In this document: positions 36,649 to 45,326 of the stretch, in pieces
Position numbering within the stretch: the first letter of the stretch is position 1
How the letters are laid out: each line of letters opens with the position of its first letter
Assembly: GCF_030211955.1 (NCBI RefSeq)
Contig: NZ_JASODI010000005.1
Location: 62,001 to 126,000, forward strand
Direction of reading: 5' to 3'
DNA from: Corynebacterium frankenforstense
GTDB taxonomy: Bacteria > Actinomycetota > Actinomycetes > Mycobacteriales > Mycobacteriaceae
DNA: 64,000 bases
Notes under the pieces: generated by a model
Database searches by the model: none
Seen by the model: the letters and a program-made list of their open reading frames with translations, nothing else
What the model was told of the DNA's origin: nothing
Made by a program: the position numbers and the translations under genes

Positions 36649-37758
36649 TCAGTTGGATTTGGGTACGGAGCGGCGGGTGATCAGGCGCGTGGGCACGCGG
36701 ATGTGCGCCGGGCGGCCGGTGTGGTCGGTTTCAGTTGTGGTGTCGCCGGGGGCGCCGGTGACGAGGTCGGCGAGGATCTGCAGGGCGGTCAGCGCCATGC
36801 GGCGCACGTCCTGGTCGATGACGGTGATGGGGCGCGGCTGCAGGTCGAACAGGGGCTGGTTGTCGAATCCGATGACGGCGATGTCGACGCCGATCTCGAG
36901 GCCGCGGCGGTGGCAGGCCTCGATGACGCCGACGGTCATCATGGAGTCGCCGGCGAAGAGGGCGGCCACGCCCTGGTCGATGAGTTCCTCGGCGCCGCGG
37001 CGCCCGAGTTCCTGCTCGTAGCCGCCGCGGAAGACGTGGCTGGTATCGAGGCCGAGCCCGGCTGCGGCGGAGGTGAAGACCTCGAGGCGCTCGCGGCCGG
37101 TAGAGGTGGACATCGGCCCGGACAGGTAGCCGACGGGCAGGCTGCCGGCGTCGGCGAGCAGCTCGAGGGCGGCGGTCATGCCGGGGCGCGGGTCCGAGGT
37201 CACCGTGGGGATGGCGGGCGTGGCCTGTGGTCCAGGTCTGCTTGCCGACGCCGCGTCCTCGGCGGTGTCCGACGTCGGCGGTGCCGGGTCGGGCAGGGTG
37301 CGGTCGACGAGGACGACGGGGGTGCCGCCTGCGGCGAGTGCGCGGATCTGGGCGGCGCAGTCCTCGTGGGGCACGCAGATGATGCCGGCGACGCGCTGGT
37401 CGGTCAGGGCGTCGAGGGCCTTGGAGTGCTCTTCGGCGGACTCGTTGGTCGCGGCGACGATGGTGGTGATCCCGCGGGTGGCGGCGTGCTCCTGGATCGC
37501 GGTGACCATGGCGGCGAAGTAGTGGTTGACCAGGCTGGGCACGACCACGGCGATGGTGGTGGAGCGCGACATGCGCAGTGCGCGGGCCTGGATGTTGGGG
37601 CGGTAGCCGATCTCGGCGGCGGCCTGCGCGACGAGATCGCGGGTGGCCTGGGAGATGCGGTCGCTGCCGGAGAGGGCGCGGGAGGCGGTGGACACGGAGA
37701 CGTCGGCGGCGCGTGCGACGTCCTTCAACGTCGGGCGGTGTGTGCGGCTGACGGTCAT
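36649..37758 (-). CDS. rbsR: LacI-family ribose operon repressor RbsR
   Basis: A 369-residue repressor. Helix-turn-helix and hinge: PTLKDVARAADVSVSTASRALSGSDRISQATRDLVAQAAAEIGYRPN. The ligand domain includes VVPSLVNHYFAAMV, ALFAGDSMMTVGVIEACHRRGLEIG and VIGFDNQPLFDLQPRPITVIDQD. A Pro/Ala/Ser/Asp insert of about 35 residues interrupts the ligand domain near 155-195. It heads the operon it presumably controls; a perfect LacI-type operator lies 36 bp upstream. Confidence 0.94.
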   Translation of the reverse strand: MTVSRTHRPTLKDVARAADVSVSTASRALSGSDRISQATRDLVAQAAAEIGYRPNIQARALRMSRSTTIAVVVPSLVNHYFAAMVTAIQEHAATRGITTIVAATNESAEEHSKALDALTDQRVAGIICVPHEDCAAQIRALAAGGTPVVLVDRTLPDPAPPTSDTAEDAASASRPGPQATPAIPTVTSDPRPGMTAALELLADAGSLPVGYLSGPMSTSTGRERLEVFTSAAAGLGLDTSHVFRGGYEQELGRRGAEELIDQGVAALFAGDSMMTVGVIEACHRRGLEIGVDIAVIGFDNQPLFDLQPRPITVIDQDVRRMALTALQILADLVTGAPGDTTTETDHTGRPAHIRVPTRLITRRSVPKSN

Positions 37759-38197
37759 GTCGACTCCTCATCTCCCGTGCCGTGGGGGTGGTGTGCAAAC
37801 GTTTGCATTAGGGTCAACGGTAGCCCGGATGTGGGACGGGGGCAAGGGGCGGGGGTGGGATGAGGCCGGATCGTGACCGGGGGAGGTTTTTGGTTTGGCG
37901 GCATGCTCGACCGGCGATCGGGTCGGCGTTTGCATGCGGTGACGCGATGACCCCGGGGCTGGGGTGGCATGCCCCCTAGATGGGGGTGATATTGCCAATC
38001 GATTCAGGCTTTATTGGCGATCGTTATTTTTCCAGACAATTCGATATTTTCGCCGGAGAATATGCGGTCGGCGGCGAAGTGTGTGGGGGGGTTGGGCCCG
38101 GCTTTTGCGAATGGCCAGCGACAATGAACATGTTGGGAATCTACTATGTCGGCAATCACAATATGACGGCCGTTCATTTTCGGAAGGAAGTGCTGAC
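37759..38197. other. 439-bp divergent promoter region between rbsR and the amidohydrolase gene
   Basis: No gene is visible. It holds the RbsR operator at the left. From about 37985 to 38170 the sequence becomes AT-rich, unlike both flanks, and contains an inverted GCCAAT/ATTGGC pair (37994-37999 and 38013-38018). This is the likely promoter of the polyamine gene at 38198. Confidence 0.6.
37794..37807. promoter_or_regulatory. RbsR operator
   Basis: TGCAAACGTTTGCA is a perfect 14-bp palindrome with the central CG typical of LacI-family operators. It is centred about 42 bp upstream of the rbsR start codon, so RbsR likely represses its own operon. A half-like GTTTGCATGC occurs near 37930. Confidence 0.85.
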
Positions 38198-39361
38198 ATG
38201 ACTACCGACAACCTTGACAAGCCCCGTGTGGGTTTCCTCTGGGAGACGCTCTACGGTTGGCACGACACCGGTTCGGGAGGCGACGAGCCCTCTGACCCCG
38301 CCCGCGGACTTCAGCCGGTCAACCGACACTTCTCGGCTCCGGGGCCGAAGCGTCGACTGAACGAGATCATCCAGGTCTCGGATCTCCGTCAGCATCTCAC
38401 GCATCTCCAGGCCACTCCGGCCACTGAGGAGCAGATCCTGAGGGCGCACACGAAGCGCCACTACGACTACATCGTCTCCCAGTCGGAACTGCCCAAGGGT
38501 GGTGACTGCGGTGACGGCGGGTCCCCCTTCGGCCACAATGCCCTGCAGATCGCGCAGCTTTCGGCGGGTGGAGCGATCACCGCGGTCAACTCGGTGCTCG
38601 ACGGCGAGGTTGACCGCGCCTACGCGTTGATCAACCCGCCCGGACACCATGCGGAGCGCGATCGTTCCCTGGGCTTCTGCCTCTTCAACAACTCGTCGGT
38701 GGCGGTGGCTGACGCTCTCGAGCGGCCCGAGGTCTCCAAAGTCGCGATCATCGACTGGGACGTCCACCACGGCAACGGCACCCAGGACATCTGGTGGGAG
38801 GATCCCCGCGTCCTGACGGTCTCGATCCACCAGGACCGCAACTTCCCGGTTGACTCCGGCTTCATCGAAGAGCGAGGTGCCGGCGAGGGCCTTGGCGCAA
38901 ACTTCAACATTCCGCTGCCTCCAGGTGCCGGCAACGAGGTTTACCTGGCTGCGATCAAGGAGTCGGTCATCCCGGCTCTCGAGGAGTTCCAGCCGGATCT
39001 GATCGTCGTCGCGACCGGTTATGACGCGGCCATGATGGACCCGCTCGGTCGGATGATGGTGACCACCGAGGGCTACCGGGAGATGACCGATTTGATGATC
39101 GGTGCTGCAAAGCGTCTCTGTGCAGGCAAGCTCGTCTTCATCCAGGAAGGCGGCTACTGCCAGTACTACGTCCCCTTCTGCGGGCTGGCGACCATGGAAT
39201 CCCTCACTGAGCGATCGGCGGGCTTCGACGACGCGTACGCGTCGATCGTCGACGGGCAGATCCGCACCGAAATCACAGCTGAACAGCGCGAGCACCTGGA
39301 TCGCGCGCGCGAGGCCTACTTCAGCGAAGCCTCGACGGGGCTGGGAGAGGTGGCGTCATGA
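38198..39361 (+). CDS. Class II histone-deacetylase-like acetylpolyamine amidohydrolase
   Basis: A 387-residue zinc hydrolase of the arginase/deacetylase fold. LINPPGHHAERDRSLGFCLFNNSSVA contains the tandem active-site His150-His151. The zinc ligands are Asp188 and His190 in DWDVHHGNGTQ and Asp276 in TGYDAAMMDP. EGGYCQYYVPF near the C-terminus carries the usual Gly-Gly-Tyr. Bacterial members remove acetyl groups from acetylputrescine, acetylcadaverine or acetylspermidine. Its stop codon overlaps the start of an APC permease (ATGA), and a putrescine/GABA pathway follows, which supports that role. Codon use is somewhat less GC-biased than in the flanks. Confidence 0.88.
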   Translation: MTTDNLDKPRVGFLWETLYGWHDTGSGGDEPSDPARGLQPVNRHFSAPGPKRRLNEIIQVSDLRQHLTHLQATPATEEQILRAHTKRHYDYIVSQSELPKGGDCGDGGSPFGHNALQIAQLSAGGAITAVNSVLDGEVDRAYALINPPGHHAERDRSLGFCLFNNSSVAVADALERPEVSKVAIIDWDVHHGNGTQDIWWEDPRVLTVSIHQDRNFPVDSGFIEERGAGEGLGANFNIPLPPGAGNEVYLAAIKESVIPALEEFQPDLIVVATGYDAAMMDPLGRMMVTTEGYREMTDLMIGAAKRLCAGKLVFIQEGGYCQYYVPFCGLATMESLTERSAGFDDAYASIVDGQIRTEITAEQREHLDRAREAYFSEASTGLGEVAS

Positions 39362-40863
39362 CGACGCCAGACTCGGGCCGCAGCCTGAAGACGCACCATG
39401 TCGTCTTCCTCGTGGTCGCCGCAGCGGCTCCGTTGACGGTGGTTTCTGCGGGCGCGACGGCGGCATATGCCACCTCCGAGATGGCGGGTGTGCCGGTCGG
39501 TTATCTGCTGTGTGGGGCACTTGTCGCGGTCTTTGCTGTCGGATTCTGTGCGATGGCCCGCGAAATCCCCAACACCGCAGCGTTCTTCTCCTACGTGTCG
39601 GCAGGTATGGGGCGAAGCCACGGTTTGGCTGCTTCCTGGCTCGCGATCGTCTCCTACATCGCGATGCAGACCGCGCTCTACGCGCTTCTGGGGTTCACGG
39701 CCCAAGGCCTTATCGCCTCAGTCGCGGGCGTGAACATCTCCTGGGTGATCTGGTCGTTGCTGGCGGCGGCAGGCGTGGCGTTTCTCGGGGTGCGTTCCGT
39801 GGACGTCGCCTCCCGCATCCTCGGAGTGTTGCTCGCATTGGAATTCCTCGCCGTCCTGATCTACTGCGTGGTCTCGCTCAGTCGGCCTGCTGAAGGCATA
39901 TACACATCGACTTTGATGCCGTCTGCTCTCTTCGGTGCCGGCACCGGTACCGTGCTGGCCTTCACGATCGCCGGGTTCATGGGCATTGAGAGCTCCGCGA
40001 TGTACTCCGAGGAGGCCCAACGACCGGAGAAGACCATCCCGCGGGCGACACTCATCGCGGTCACCCTGATGGCCGGTTTCTACTCGTTCTCTGCGTGGGC
40101 CATCGCGCAGAGCGTGGGCGAGTCATCGATCATCGCGGCGGCTCAGGATGAAGGAGCGGACCTCTTCTTCAACTTCCTCGCTGACAACGGCCTTGGCGGA
40201 CTGGTCCCGTTCATCCGGCTGCTGCTTCTGACTTCCCTCTTCGCTGCGGTTACCTCGTTCCACAACACCGTGGCCCGGTACTTCATGGCACTCGGTCGTG
40301 AGCGGGTCATCTGGCCGAAGCTCGGGACGATGGGGCAGGGCGGAGCGCCCGTCAACGGTTCGCTGGCTCTGTCGGTCTTCAGCGCTTGCGCGATCGTCCT
40401 CGCGTACATTGCAGAAAAGATCATCGGCTACGGCGACGCTTTCCCCGCGGACATCGTGTTCTCGTGGATGAGCAACGCCGGCGGGTTCGGGTTGATCTTC
40501 CTTCTGCTCATCACGAGCATCTCGGTGATCCTCTACCTCCGGAAGAACGACAACTCCTACTCCGTGTTCATCACCACGATTGCGCCGGCGATCGCGACGG
40601 TCGGCTTCGGGACGATGTTCTTCGTCGTTCTCGCGAACTTCAACAAGCTCATCGGAGACGAAGGACTGTGGTACCTCGTCTTCATCATCCCGGGCATCAT
40701 CCTCGCCTGCGGCGTCGCGGGCTACATCCGGGGAGAGTTCCTGCGCTACCGCCGGCCTCATATCTACCGGAACATCGGCTCCGGCCATGCGCCGACCCTG
40801 GACCGGGGTGAAGACCTCGGAGACGCCGACGGGATTGACGAGAAGGTCAGCTCGCGGGCGTAG
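39358..40863 (+). CDS. APC-superfamily amino acid/polyamine permease
   Basis: A 501-residue, 12-helix transporter. N-terminal KTHHVVFLVVAAAAPLTVVSAGATAAYATSEMAGVPVGYLL replaces the usual GxG motif with Ala/Pro-rich residues. The helix-6 region GFMGIESSAMYSEEAQRPEKTIPRAT is the APC consensus. It is translationally coupled to the amidohydrolase (4-bp overlap), so its substrate is probably an acetylated polyamine or a related amine. The 3' end overlaps the convergent PucR gene by 17 bp. Confidence 0.88.
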   Translation: MTTPDSGRSLKTHHVVFLVVAAAAPLTVVSAGATAAYATSEMAGVPVGYLLCGALVAVFAVGFCAMAREIPNTAAFFSYVSAGMGRSHGLAASWLAIVSYIAMQTALYALLGFTAQGLIASVAGVNISWVIWSLLAAAGVAFLGVRSVDVASRILGVLLALEFLAVLIYCVVSLSRPAEGIYTSTLMPSALFGAGTGTVLAFTIAGFMGIESSAMYSEEAQRPEKTIPRATLIAVTLMAGFYSFSAWAIAQSVGESSIIAAAQDEGADLFFNFLADNGLGGLVPFIRLLLLTSLFAAVTSFHNTVARYFMALGRERVIWPKLGTMGQGGAPVNGSLALSVFSACAIVLAYIAEKIIGYGDAFPADIVFSWMSNAGGFGLIFLLLITSISVILYLRKNDNSYSVFITTIAPAIATVGFGTMFFVVLANFNKLIGDEGLWYLVFIIPGIILACGVAGYIRGEFLRYRRPHIYRNIGSGHAPTLDRGEDLGDADGIDEKVSSRA

Positions 40864-42298
40864 CGGCGGCGAAGAACGCCTCCGCGAAGACTGCCGGATC
40901 GCCGAGATCGAGTTCGCAGATGCGCTGGATCTGGGCGATCCGGTTGCGTGTGGTGTGCCGGTGCACGCCGAGGGCCTCCGCGGTGGCGGAGAGCTGACCG
41001 CCGTGGCGCAGATACACGGTCAAGGTGCGGGCGTACTCGGTGCCGTGGGTGGCGTCGTGCTCACGCAGAGGCCCGAAGATCTCCGCCGCTCGAGCGCGGA
41101 AGGCGGAGCGGACGGCGGGCTCGGCGAGCCAGGACATGTCCGTGTCCGTCGGGCCCAGATGCTCACCCACGCCCAGGTGGAAGGCGCGGGTGGCCAGAGA
41201 GCTGACGTAGTCGGCGTCGATCTCGTCGACGGGAACGAGTCGCCCGATCGCGATGCGCACCTTGGTGGCGGTGGGGCCGAACATGTCCAAAAGGGTCTCC
41301 GCCGACTGTCCGGGCCGGCACAGTGCGATGAAACAGGTGGATGAAACGTTCAGCGCATAGAGGAACCGGCCCTGCTGCTCCGATGCGGCGTCGAAGGCGT
41401 GCCGGGCCCGGGCGAGCAGCCGGGCGTTGTCGGCGGCCACCACCACCGGTCGGGTCATGCCCTCGGCGTCGACGGGCCAGTCGCGGTCCGCGGGTAGCTG
41501 GAGTGGGCCGTCCGAGAGGTCAAGGCGCAGCGCGAGCGCGAGCGAGTTGATGTCGTTGCGTGCGCTTCGCAGGTCCGCGGGCCGGGCGAGCAACATGTCC
41601 GCCAGGCCGGTGCAGTGCCGCACCAGTGCCTGGTCCTGGGTGTTCAACGCCTTCGCCGAGCTGACCTCGAGGCTGTGGTGGCGGTCGGCGCGGGAGGCCA
41701 TTCTGTAGGCGGAATAGAAGGTCCGCTCGCCCGCGGTTTCCGCGCGGGTGAGCTCCGGAGAGACCGCGGAGTCGATCATCTCCCCGTCGGCGTTCCTGAG
41801 CACCAGCCGGGCGGCCAGGAGCTCGGCGCCTGCCGTGAGCAGCCCACGCAGCGAGCCCGTCACCGCGGTCGTCGTCAATCGGGCCTGTGCGTCGACCAGG
41901 CGTTGGTACTCCAGCTGTTCGCGCCGCCGCTGCTCCTGGCCGGCGGTCGTGACGATGGAGATGAACGGGACGTGCCGGGGCACCTCGAACACACCCACAC
42001 CGCGCCGCCGTGCGGTGGTCAGGACCTGCTCCGGAACCGTGGGGAACCCGACGCCGGTGCCGAAGCCGATGGCCACGGCGCCGGCGTCGATGAGGTGCTC
42101 GATGTACCGGGGCAGTTGCTCGGGGCGGTCCTGAAAGGCGATGCCGACGGTGAGGACCAGCGAATCCGGCTGGATGAACTCGGAGGCGTCCTCCAGTTCG
42201 CTGGGCTGGACGAAGCTGAACGTCTCCACCGTCGGGCGACACAGCTGTCGCAGGGAGAGTGACCGTTGCGCCAGCAACCACCCGAAGCTGAGATCCAT
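40847..42298 (-). CDS. PucR-family transcriptional regulator, GabR-like
   Basis: A 483-residue activator-type regulator. An N-terminal PucR ligand domain (VQPSELEDASEFIQPDSLVLTVGIAFQDRPEQLPRYIEHLIDAGAVAIGFGTG) is followed by a GGDEF-like middle region. The C-terminal helix-turn-helix is YLRHGGQLSATAEALGVHRHTTRNRIAQIQRI. In Corynebacterium glutamicum a PucR-type GabR is encoded next to gabTDP and activates it in response to GABA. The same layout here (divergent from gabT, 122 bp) supports the same role. ATG at 42298 is chosen over an upstream in-frame ATG. Confidence 0.88.
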   Translation of the reverse strand: MDLSFGWLLAQRSLSLRQLCRPTVETFSFVQPSELEDASEFIQPDSLVLTVGIAFQDRPEQLPRYIEHLIDAGAVAIGFGTGVGFPTVPEQVLTTARRRGVGVFEVPRHVPFISIVTTAGQEQRRREQLEYQRLVDAQARLTTTAVTGSLRGLLTAGAELLAARLVLRNADGEMIDSAVSPELTRAETAGERTFYSAYRMASRADRHHSLEVSSAKALNTQDQALVRHCTGLADMLLARPADLRSARNDINSLALALRLDLSDGPLQLPADRDWPVDAEGMTRPVVVAADNARLLARARHAFDAASEQQGRFLYALNVSSTCFIALCRPGQSAETLLDMFGPTATKVRIAIGRLVPVDEIDADYVSSLATRAFHLGVGEHLGPTDTDMSWLAEPAVRSAFRARAAEIFGPLREHDATHGTEYARTLTVYLRHGGQLSATAEALGVHRHTTRNRIAQIQRICELDLGDPAVFAEAFFAAATPAS

Positions 42299-42310
42299 GC
42301 AATCGCCGCC

Positions 42311-42318
42311 TTGTACAA
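42311..42318. promoter_or_regulatory. Small dyad in the pucR/gabT divergent promoter
   Basis: TTGTACAA is an 8-bp palindrome 13 bp before the regulator start and about 100 bp before gabT. It could be part of a regulator site, but this is a weak call. Confidence 0.3.
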
Positions 42319-42420
42319 ATTGGTGGAATATCTTCGCCACAGCGTACATGGCGTGAATCACTAATCAGGCTCCATACTCACTGGAACCAAGCCAACGTCC
42401 CGTGTGAACAGGAGCCCACA

Positions 42421-43743
42421 ATGAAGGATCTCGACTACCACGTTCCGCAGCAGCGGACCATCTCCACCCAGGGCATGGGCCCGGTCAGCAGCGAGCTCGA
42501 CGCCCGTCGCCAGAACGCCGTCGCCCGCGCCCTCTCTCCCGGCCTGCCCGGTTACGTCGTCGCCGCCGACGGTGGCGTCCTCGTCGACGCCGACGGCAAC
42601 TCGTTCATCGACTTCGCCTCCGGCATCGCCGTGACCAGCGTCGGCGCCTCGAACCAGCGCGTCGCGGCCGCCGTGGCCGAGGCCGCCGCCCAGTTCACCC
42701 ACACCTGCTTCATGATCTCGCCCTACGAGTCCTACATCGCCGTGTGCGAGAAGCTCGCCGAGCTCACCCCGGGCGACCACGCCAAGAAGTCGGCCCTGTT
42801 CAACTCCGGCGCCGAGGCCGTCGAGAACGCCGTGAAGGTCGCCCGCTCCTACACCGGCAAGAACGCGGTGGCGGTCTTCGACCGCGCCTACCACGGCCGC
42901 ACCAACCTCACCCTCGCGATGACCGCGAAGAACAAGCCCTACAAGACCCTCTTCGGGCCGTTTGCCTCCGACGTCTACCGCGTGCCGTCGTCCTACCCGC
43001 TGCACGACGGGCTCACCGGCCCGGAGGCGGCCGAGCGCACCATCAAGGTCCTCGAGCAGGAGATCGGCGCGGAGAACCTGGCCTGCGTCGTCATCGAGCC
43101 GATCCAGGGCGAGGGCGGCTTCGTGGTCCCGGCCGAGGGCTACCTGCCCGCCCTGGTCGAGTGGTGCCGCAAGAACAACGTCGTCTTCGTCGCCGACGAG
43201 GTCCAGGCCGGCTTCTGCCGCTCCGGCGAGTGGTTCTCCGTCGACCACGAGGGCGTGGTGCCGGACGTCGTCGCCACCGCCAAGGGCATCGCCGGCGGCA
43301 TGCCGCTCTCCGCGGTCACCGGTCGCGCCGACATCATGGACGCCCCGATCCCGGGCGCCCTCGGCGGCACCTACGGCGGCAACCCGGTCGCCTGCGCCGC
43401 CGCGCTGGCCGCCATCGAGGAGATGGAGACCCACGATCTCGCCGGCCGTGCCCGCGAGATGGAGACGATCATCCGCCGCCACCTCGAGCCGCTGCTCGAG
43501 CTCGATGTGGTCCGAGAGGTCCGCGGCCACGGTGCGATGATCGCGGTCGAGCTCGTCGACGGCGAGATCACCGGCGCCGTCGCCGCCGCCTGTAAGGCCG
43601 CCGGCGTGCTCATCCTGACCTGCGGCCTGGACGGCAACGTCATCCGTCTGCTGCCCGCCCTGACCATCCCGGAGAACCTCCTGGTCGAGGGCCTCGAGAT
43701 CATGGCGGAGGCGATCAACACCCAGGCGAAGGAGCGTGCCTGA
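42421..43743 (+). CDS. gabT: 4-aminobutyrate aminotransferase GabT
   Basis: A 440-residue class III PLP aminotransferase converting GABA and 2-oxoglutarate to succinate semialdehyde and glutamate. Landmarks: FNSGAEAVENAVKVAR (cofactor phosphate site), FDRAYHGRTNLT, EPIQGEGGFVVPAEG, Asp259 in VADEVQAGFCRSG and the PLP lysine Lys288 in VVATAKGIAGGMPLSAVTG. First gene of gabTD; its TGA overlaps the gabD start region by one base. Confidence 0.96.
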   Translation: MKDLDYHVPQQRTISTQGMGPVSSELDARRQNAVARALSPGLPGYVVAADGGVLVDADGNSFIDFASGIAVTSVGASNQRVAAAVAEAAAQFTHTCFMISPYESYIAVCEKLAELTPGDHAKKSALFNSGAEAVENAVKVARSYTGKNAVAVFDRAYHGRTNLTLAMTAKNKPYKTLFGPFASDVYRVPSSYPLHDGLTGPEAAERTIKVLEQEIGAENLACVVIEPIQGEGGFVVPAEGYLPALVEWCRKNNVVFVADEVQAGFCRSGEWFSVDHEGVVPDVVATAKGIAGGMPLSAVTGRADIMDAPIPGALGGTYGGNPVACAAALAAIEEMETHDLAGRAREMETIIRRHLEPLLELDVVREVRGHGAMIAVELVDGEITGAVAAACKAAGVLILTCGLDGNVIRLLPALTIPENLLVEGLEIMAEAINTQAKERA

Positions 43744-45182
43744 TGATTCTCTCCGAGCACCTGCCCCAGGACATCCCCACCGGCGCGGAGCCCTACTTCG
43801 ACGTCCGGGACCCCGCCACCGAGGAGACCGTCGCCCACGTCCACGACTCCGCCGCCGAAGAGTGGGACGCCGCGCTGGCCGCTGCCGTCGAAGCACAGGC
43901 CGCGTGGGCGAAGGTCAGCCCCCGTGAGCGCGCGGTCATCCTGACCGACATGTACCGGGCCCTCGTTGAGCGCACCGAGGACCTCGCCCGCACCATCACC
44001 CTCGAGATGGGCAAGCCGCTGGCGGAGGCGCGCGGCGAGGTCGCGTACGGCGCCGAGTACTTCCGCTGGTTCGCCGAGGAGGCGGTACGCCTGCCCGGCA
44101 GGTTCTCCCCCTCGCCCTCGGGCGCGGGCGACATCCTGGTCACCCGCACCCCGGTCGGCCCGGTGCTGGCGATCACCCCGTGGAACTTCCCGCTGGCCAT
44201 GGCCACCCGCAAGATCGCCCCGGCGCTGGCCGCCGGTTGCCCGATCCTGGTCAAGCCCGCCAGCGAGACCCCGCTGACCATGCTCCTCGCCGGGAAGATC
44301 ATCACCGACGTGCTCGCCGAGGCCGCTGCACCAGAGGCGCTGGTGAGCATCCTGCCGACCACCGACGACGCCGGTCTGTCCAGCCGCCTGATGGCGGACG
44401 AGCGACTGCGCAAGATCACCTTCACGGGATCCACCGCCGTCGGCAAGCTGCTGGTCCGTCAATCCGCGGACAACCTGCTGCGCAGCTCGATGGAGCTCGG
44501 CGGCAACGCCCCGTTCCTCATCAACGCCGACGCCGACCTCGACCGCGTGCTTACCTGCGCCATGCAGGCCAAGATGCGCAACGGCGGCGAGGCCTGCGTG
44601 GCCGCGAACCGCTTCCTCGTCCACGAGCACGTCGCCGAGGAGTTCACCCGTCGGCTCGTCGAGTCGATGGCGGCGCTGCGGCCGGGACACGGCCTCGAGG
44701 AGGATTCGACCCTCGGCCCGGTCATCACCGCCAAGCAGCGCGACCGCATCGCCGAGCTCGTCGATGACGCGCTGGCCGCCGGCGCGACCGCGCTCACCGG
44801 CGGCGGCAGCGACGCGGTCGCCGAAGGCCCCGGCCACTTCTACCCGGCGACCGTGCTCACCGACGTGCCGGCCGACGCGCGCATCCTCCACGCGGAGATC
44901 TTCGGTCCGGTCGCCACCGTGGTGACCTTCGCGGACCTCGACGAGGGCATCGCGCTGGCCAACGACACCGAGTACGGCCTCGCGGCCTACGGGTTCAGCG
45001 ACAACATCGACACCTGCCGACGCCTGGCCACCGAGCTCACCGCCGGGATGGTCGGCATCAACCGCGGAATGATCTCGGACGCCGCGGCGCCCTTCGGCGG
45101 CGTCAAGCAGTCCGGCTTCGGCCGCGAGGGCGGAACGGAGGGCATCGAGGAGTACCTCGACACCCGCTACGTCGCCCTCTGA
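43743..45182 (+). CDS. gabD: Succinate-semialdehyde dehydrogenase GabD
   Basis: A 479-residue ALDH oxidising succinate semialdehyde to succinate. Key parts: ITPWNFPLAMATRKIAPALAAGCPILVKPASETPL, FTGSTAVGK, catalytic base Glu251 in ELGGNAP and nucleophile Cys285 in GGEACVAANR, with SGFGREGGTEGIEEYLDTRY at the C-terminus as in GabD. It is coupled to gabT. The product feeds the TCA cycle. Confidence 0.95.
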   Translation: MILSEHLPQDIPTGAEPYFDVRDPATEETVAHVHDSAAEEWDAALAAAVEAQAAWAKVSPRERAVILTDMYRALVERTEDLARTITLEMGKPLAEARGEVAYGAEYFRWFAEEAVRLPGRFSPSPSGAGDILVTRTPVGPVLAITPWNFPLAMATRKIAPALAAGCPILVKPASETPLTMLLAGKIITDVLAEAAAPEALVSILPTTDDAGLSSRLMADERLRKITFTGSTAVGKLLVRQSADNLLRSSMELGGNAPFLINADADLDRVLTCAMQAKMRNGGEACVAANRFLVHEHVAEEFTRRLVESMAALRPGHGLEEDSTLGPVITAKQRDRIAELVDDALAAGATALTGGGSDAVAEGPGHFYPATVLTDVPADARILHAEIFGPVATVVTFADLDEGIALANDTEYGLAAYGFSDNIDTCRRLATELTAGMVGINRGMISDAAAPFGGVKQSGFGREGGTEGIEEYLDTRYVAL

Positions 45183-45233
45183 CCCCGGCGGGGCGCGCGC
45201 CACCCGCCACGCCCCACCTCTACCCGGCCGACC

Positions 45234-45261
45234 CGCCCGATCAGCGCCAGCTGATCGGGCG
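45234..45261. terminator. 12-bp hairpin after gabD
   Basis: CGCCCGATCAGC at 45234-45245 pairs perfectly with GCTGATCGGGCG at 45250-45261 over a 4-nt loop, in the 144-bp gap before the permease gene. It may reduce transcription into that gene. Confidence 0.6.
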
Positions 45262-45326
45262 CGACGCGATCGGCCACCGAGGACCCACCACCCACGACAC
45301 CGTAAACCAGCAAGGACACCGAGACC

